The position numbers and the translations under genes were made by a program. Below are positions 63,709 through 64,000 of a stretch of DNA of 64,000 bases, piece after piece. Location of the stretch: contig NZ_UYZY01000003.1 in the NCBI RefSeq assembly GCF_900626075.1, positions 186,001 through 250,000 on the forward strand, in the 5' to 3' direction. Every line of letters starts with the position of its first letter. Positions within the stretch are counted from its first letter, which is position 1. Under the pieces are notes generated by a model. That model saw only the letters and a list, made by a program, of their open reading frames with translations, did not search any database and had not been told where the DNA came from. Source of the stretch: Clostridium transplantifaecale (lineage in GTDB: Bacteria; Bacillota; Clostridia; Lachnospirales; Lachnospiraceae).

Positions 63709-63743
63709 TTTTATTGAGTGGCAATGAAAAGTTCGCGAAGCAT

Positions 63744-63893
63744 GCTTTTCGTTGTCACCAAACGGCGCCGCCATTTTCCCATGCTCATTCTCAGACAGCT
63801 TCCGGTTACGTGGAAATGGATGGTGGAGTTATACAGTTTGCTTGGTAAGCAGGAAAAAGTTTTATTAAAAATGAGACGCAGAGAAGCGGCATA
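63744..63893 (+). CDS. Possible 49-codon basic frame
   Basis: An ATG opens a 49-residue frame rich in R/K and aromatic residues (LPVTWKWMVELYSLLGKQEK) with no ribosome site. It looks more like the end of a decayed gene than a functional small gene. Nothing else is seen between the terminator and 63935. Confidence 0.2.
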
Positions 63894-63938
63894 ACCTGTT
63901 TTTTATTAGACGCGGGCTATGTCAAAGTTGTGATGTTG

Positions 63939-63947
63939 TGCTATAAT
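63939..63947 (+). promoter_or_regulatory. Extended -10 promoter reading out of the window
   Basis: TGCTATAAT is a TGnTATAAT extended -10. The gene it serves lies beyond the right edge. Confidence 0.5.
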
Positions 63948-64000
63948 ACAAATTACAAAATGATGTGCAGAGTTTAGAATATGAATTTTGCATAACAAAT

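Overview
The window looks like a chromosomal segment of a gut Lachnospiraceae (Clostridium symbiosum / Enterocloster-like). The grounds are the strong AGGAGG-type ribosome sites, frequent GTG/TTG starts, LytTR and GHKL regulators, WYL and LysR regulators next to flavin reductases, and large surface proteins with choline-binding-type or SLH anchors. The species cannot be named from sequence alone. No rRNA, tRNA or CRISPR array was recognised.

Layout. (1) 0.2-1.8 kb: the core gene rlmD, closed by a terminator. (2) 1.8-16.1 kb: a visibly AT-richer accessory island. It opens with a broken serine recombinase and carries defence-type genes: a GHKL ATPase fused to a Shedu-like nuclease domain, two intact RhuM genes plus one RhuM remnant, a P-loop ATPase with zinc ribbon and winged helix, a TOTE-type primase-helicase-PLD protein, a YhcG nuclease fused to a foreign ParB-like tail, and a PP-loop ATPase. 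A 50-bp structured element occurs on both sides of the TOTE-RhuM pair. (3) 16.4-24.4 kb: a lipoprotein, the scar of a deleted two-component system, a LytTR response regulator, and a TetR-controlled MFS/FtsX/ABC efflux set with two matching operators. (4) 24.4-34.8 kb: small accessory proteins, a WYL regulator, a flavin reductase, an orphan AgrC-like kinase and a MATE pump behind a leader-peptide/attenuator. (5) 35-43.8 kb: a hybrid histidine kinase, an amidase, several gene remnants, and a LysR/MerR/flavin reductase/CMD-cupin group. (6) 43.8-46.4 kb: small enzymes interleaved with remnants of a collinear duplication of the 24.5-29.4 kb region. (7) 46.6-59.3 kb: three giant secreted surface proteins. 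Two are GLUG-repeat paralogues with cell-wall-binding repeats; between them lies a BspA-LRR/Big2/SLH protein. Both paralogues share a structured 5' leader. (8) 59.4-64 kb: a LysR gene, an aldo/keto reductase remnant, and an OmpR/HisKA two-component system divergent from a small secreted protein made almost wholly of xG-type tetrapeptide repeats. An 11-bp-phased direct repeat lies in the shared promoter region.

How the parts fit. The island is best read as a defence island assembled by cassette exchange and partly decayed: stop codons, chimeras and RhuM remnants are all visible. The rest is dominated by sensing (four kinases or kinase scars, LytTR, OmpR, TetR, WYL, LysR, MerR), efflux and surface display. 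Functions given for unfamiliar proteins rest on motif recognition by eye; no database search was run.
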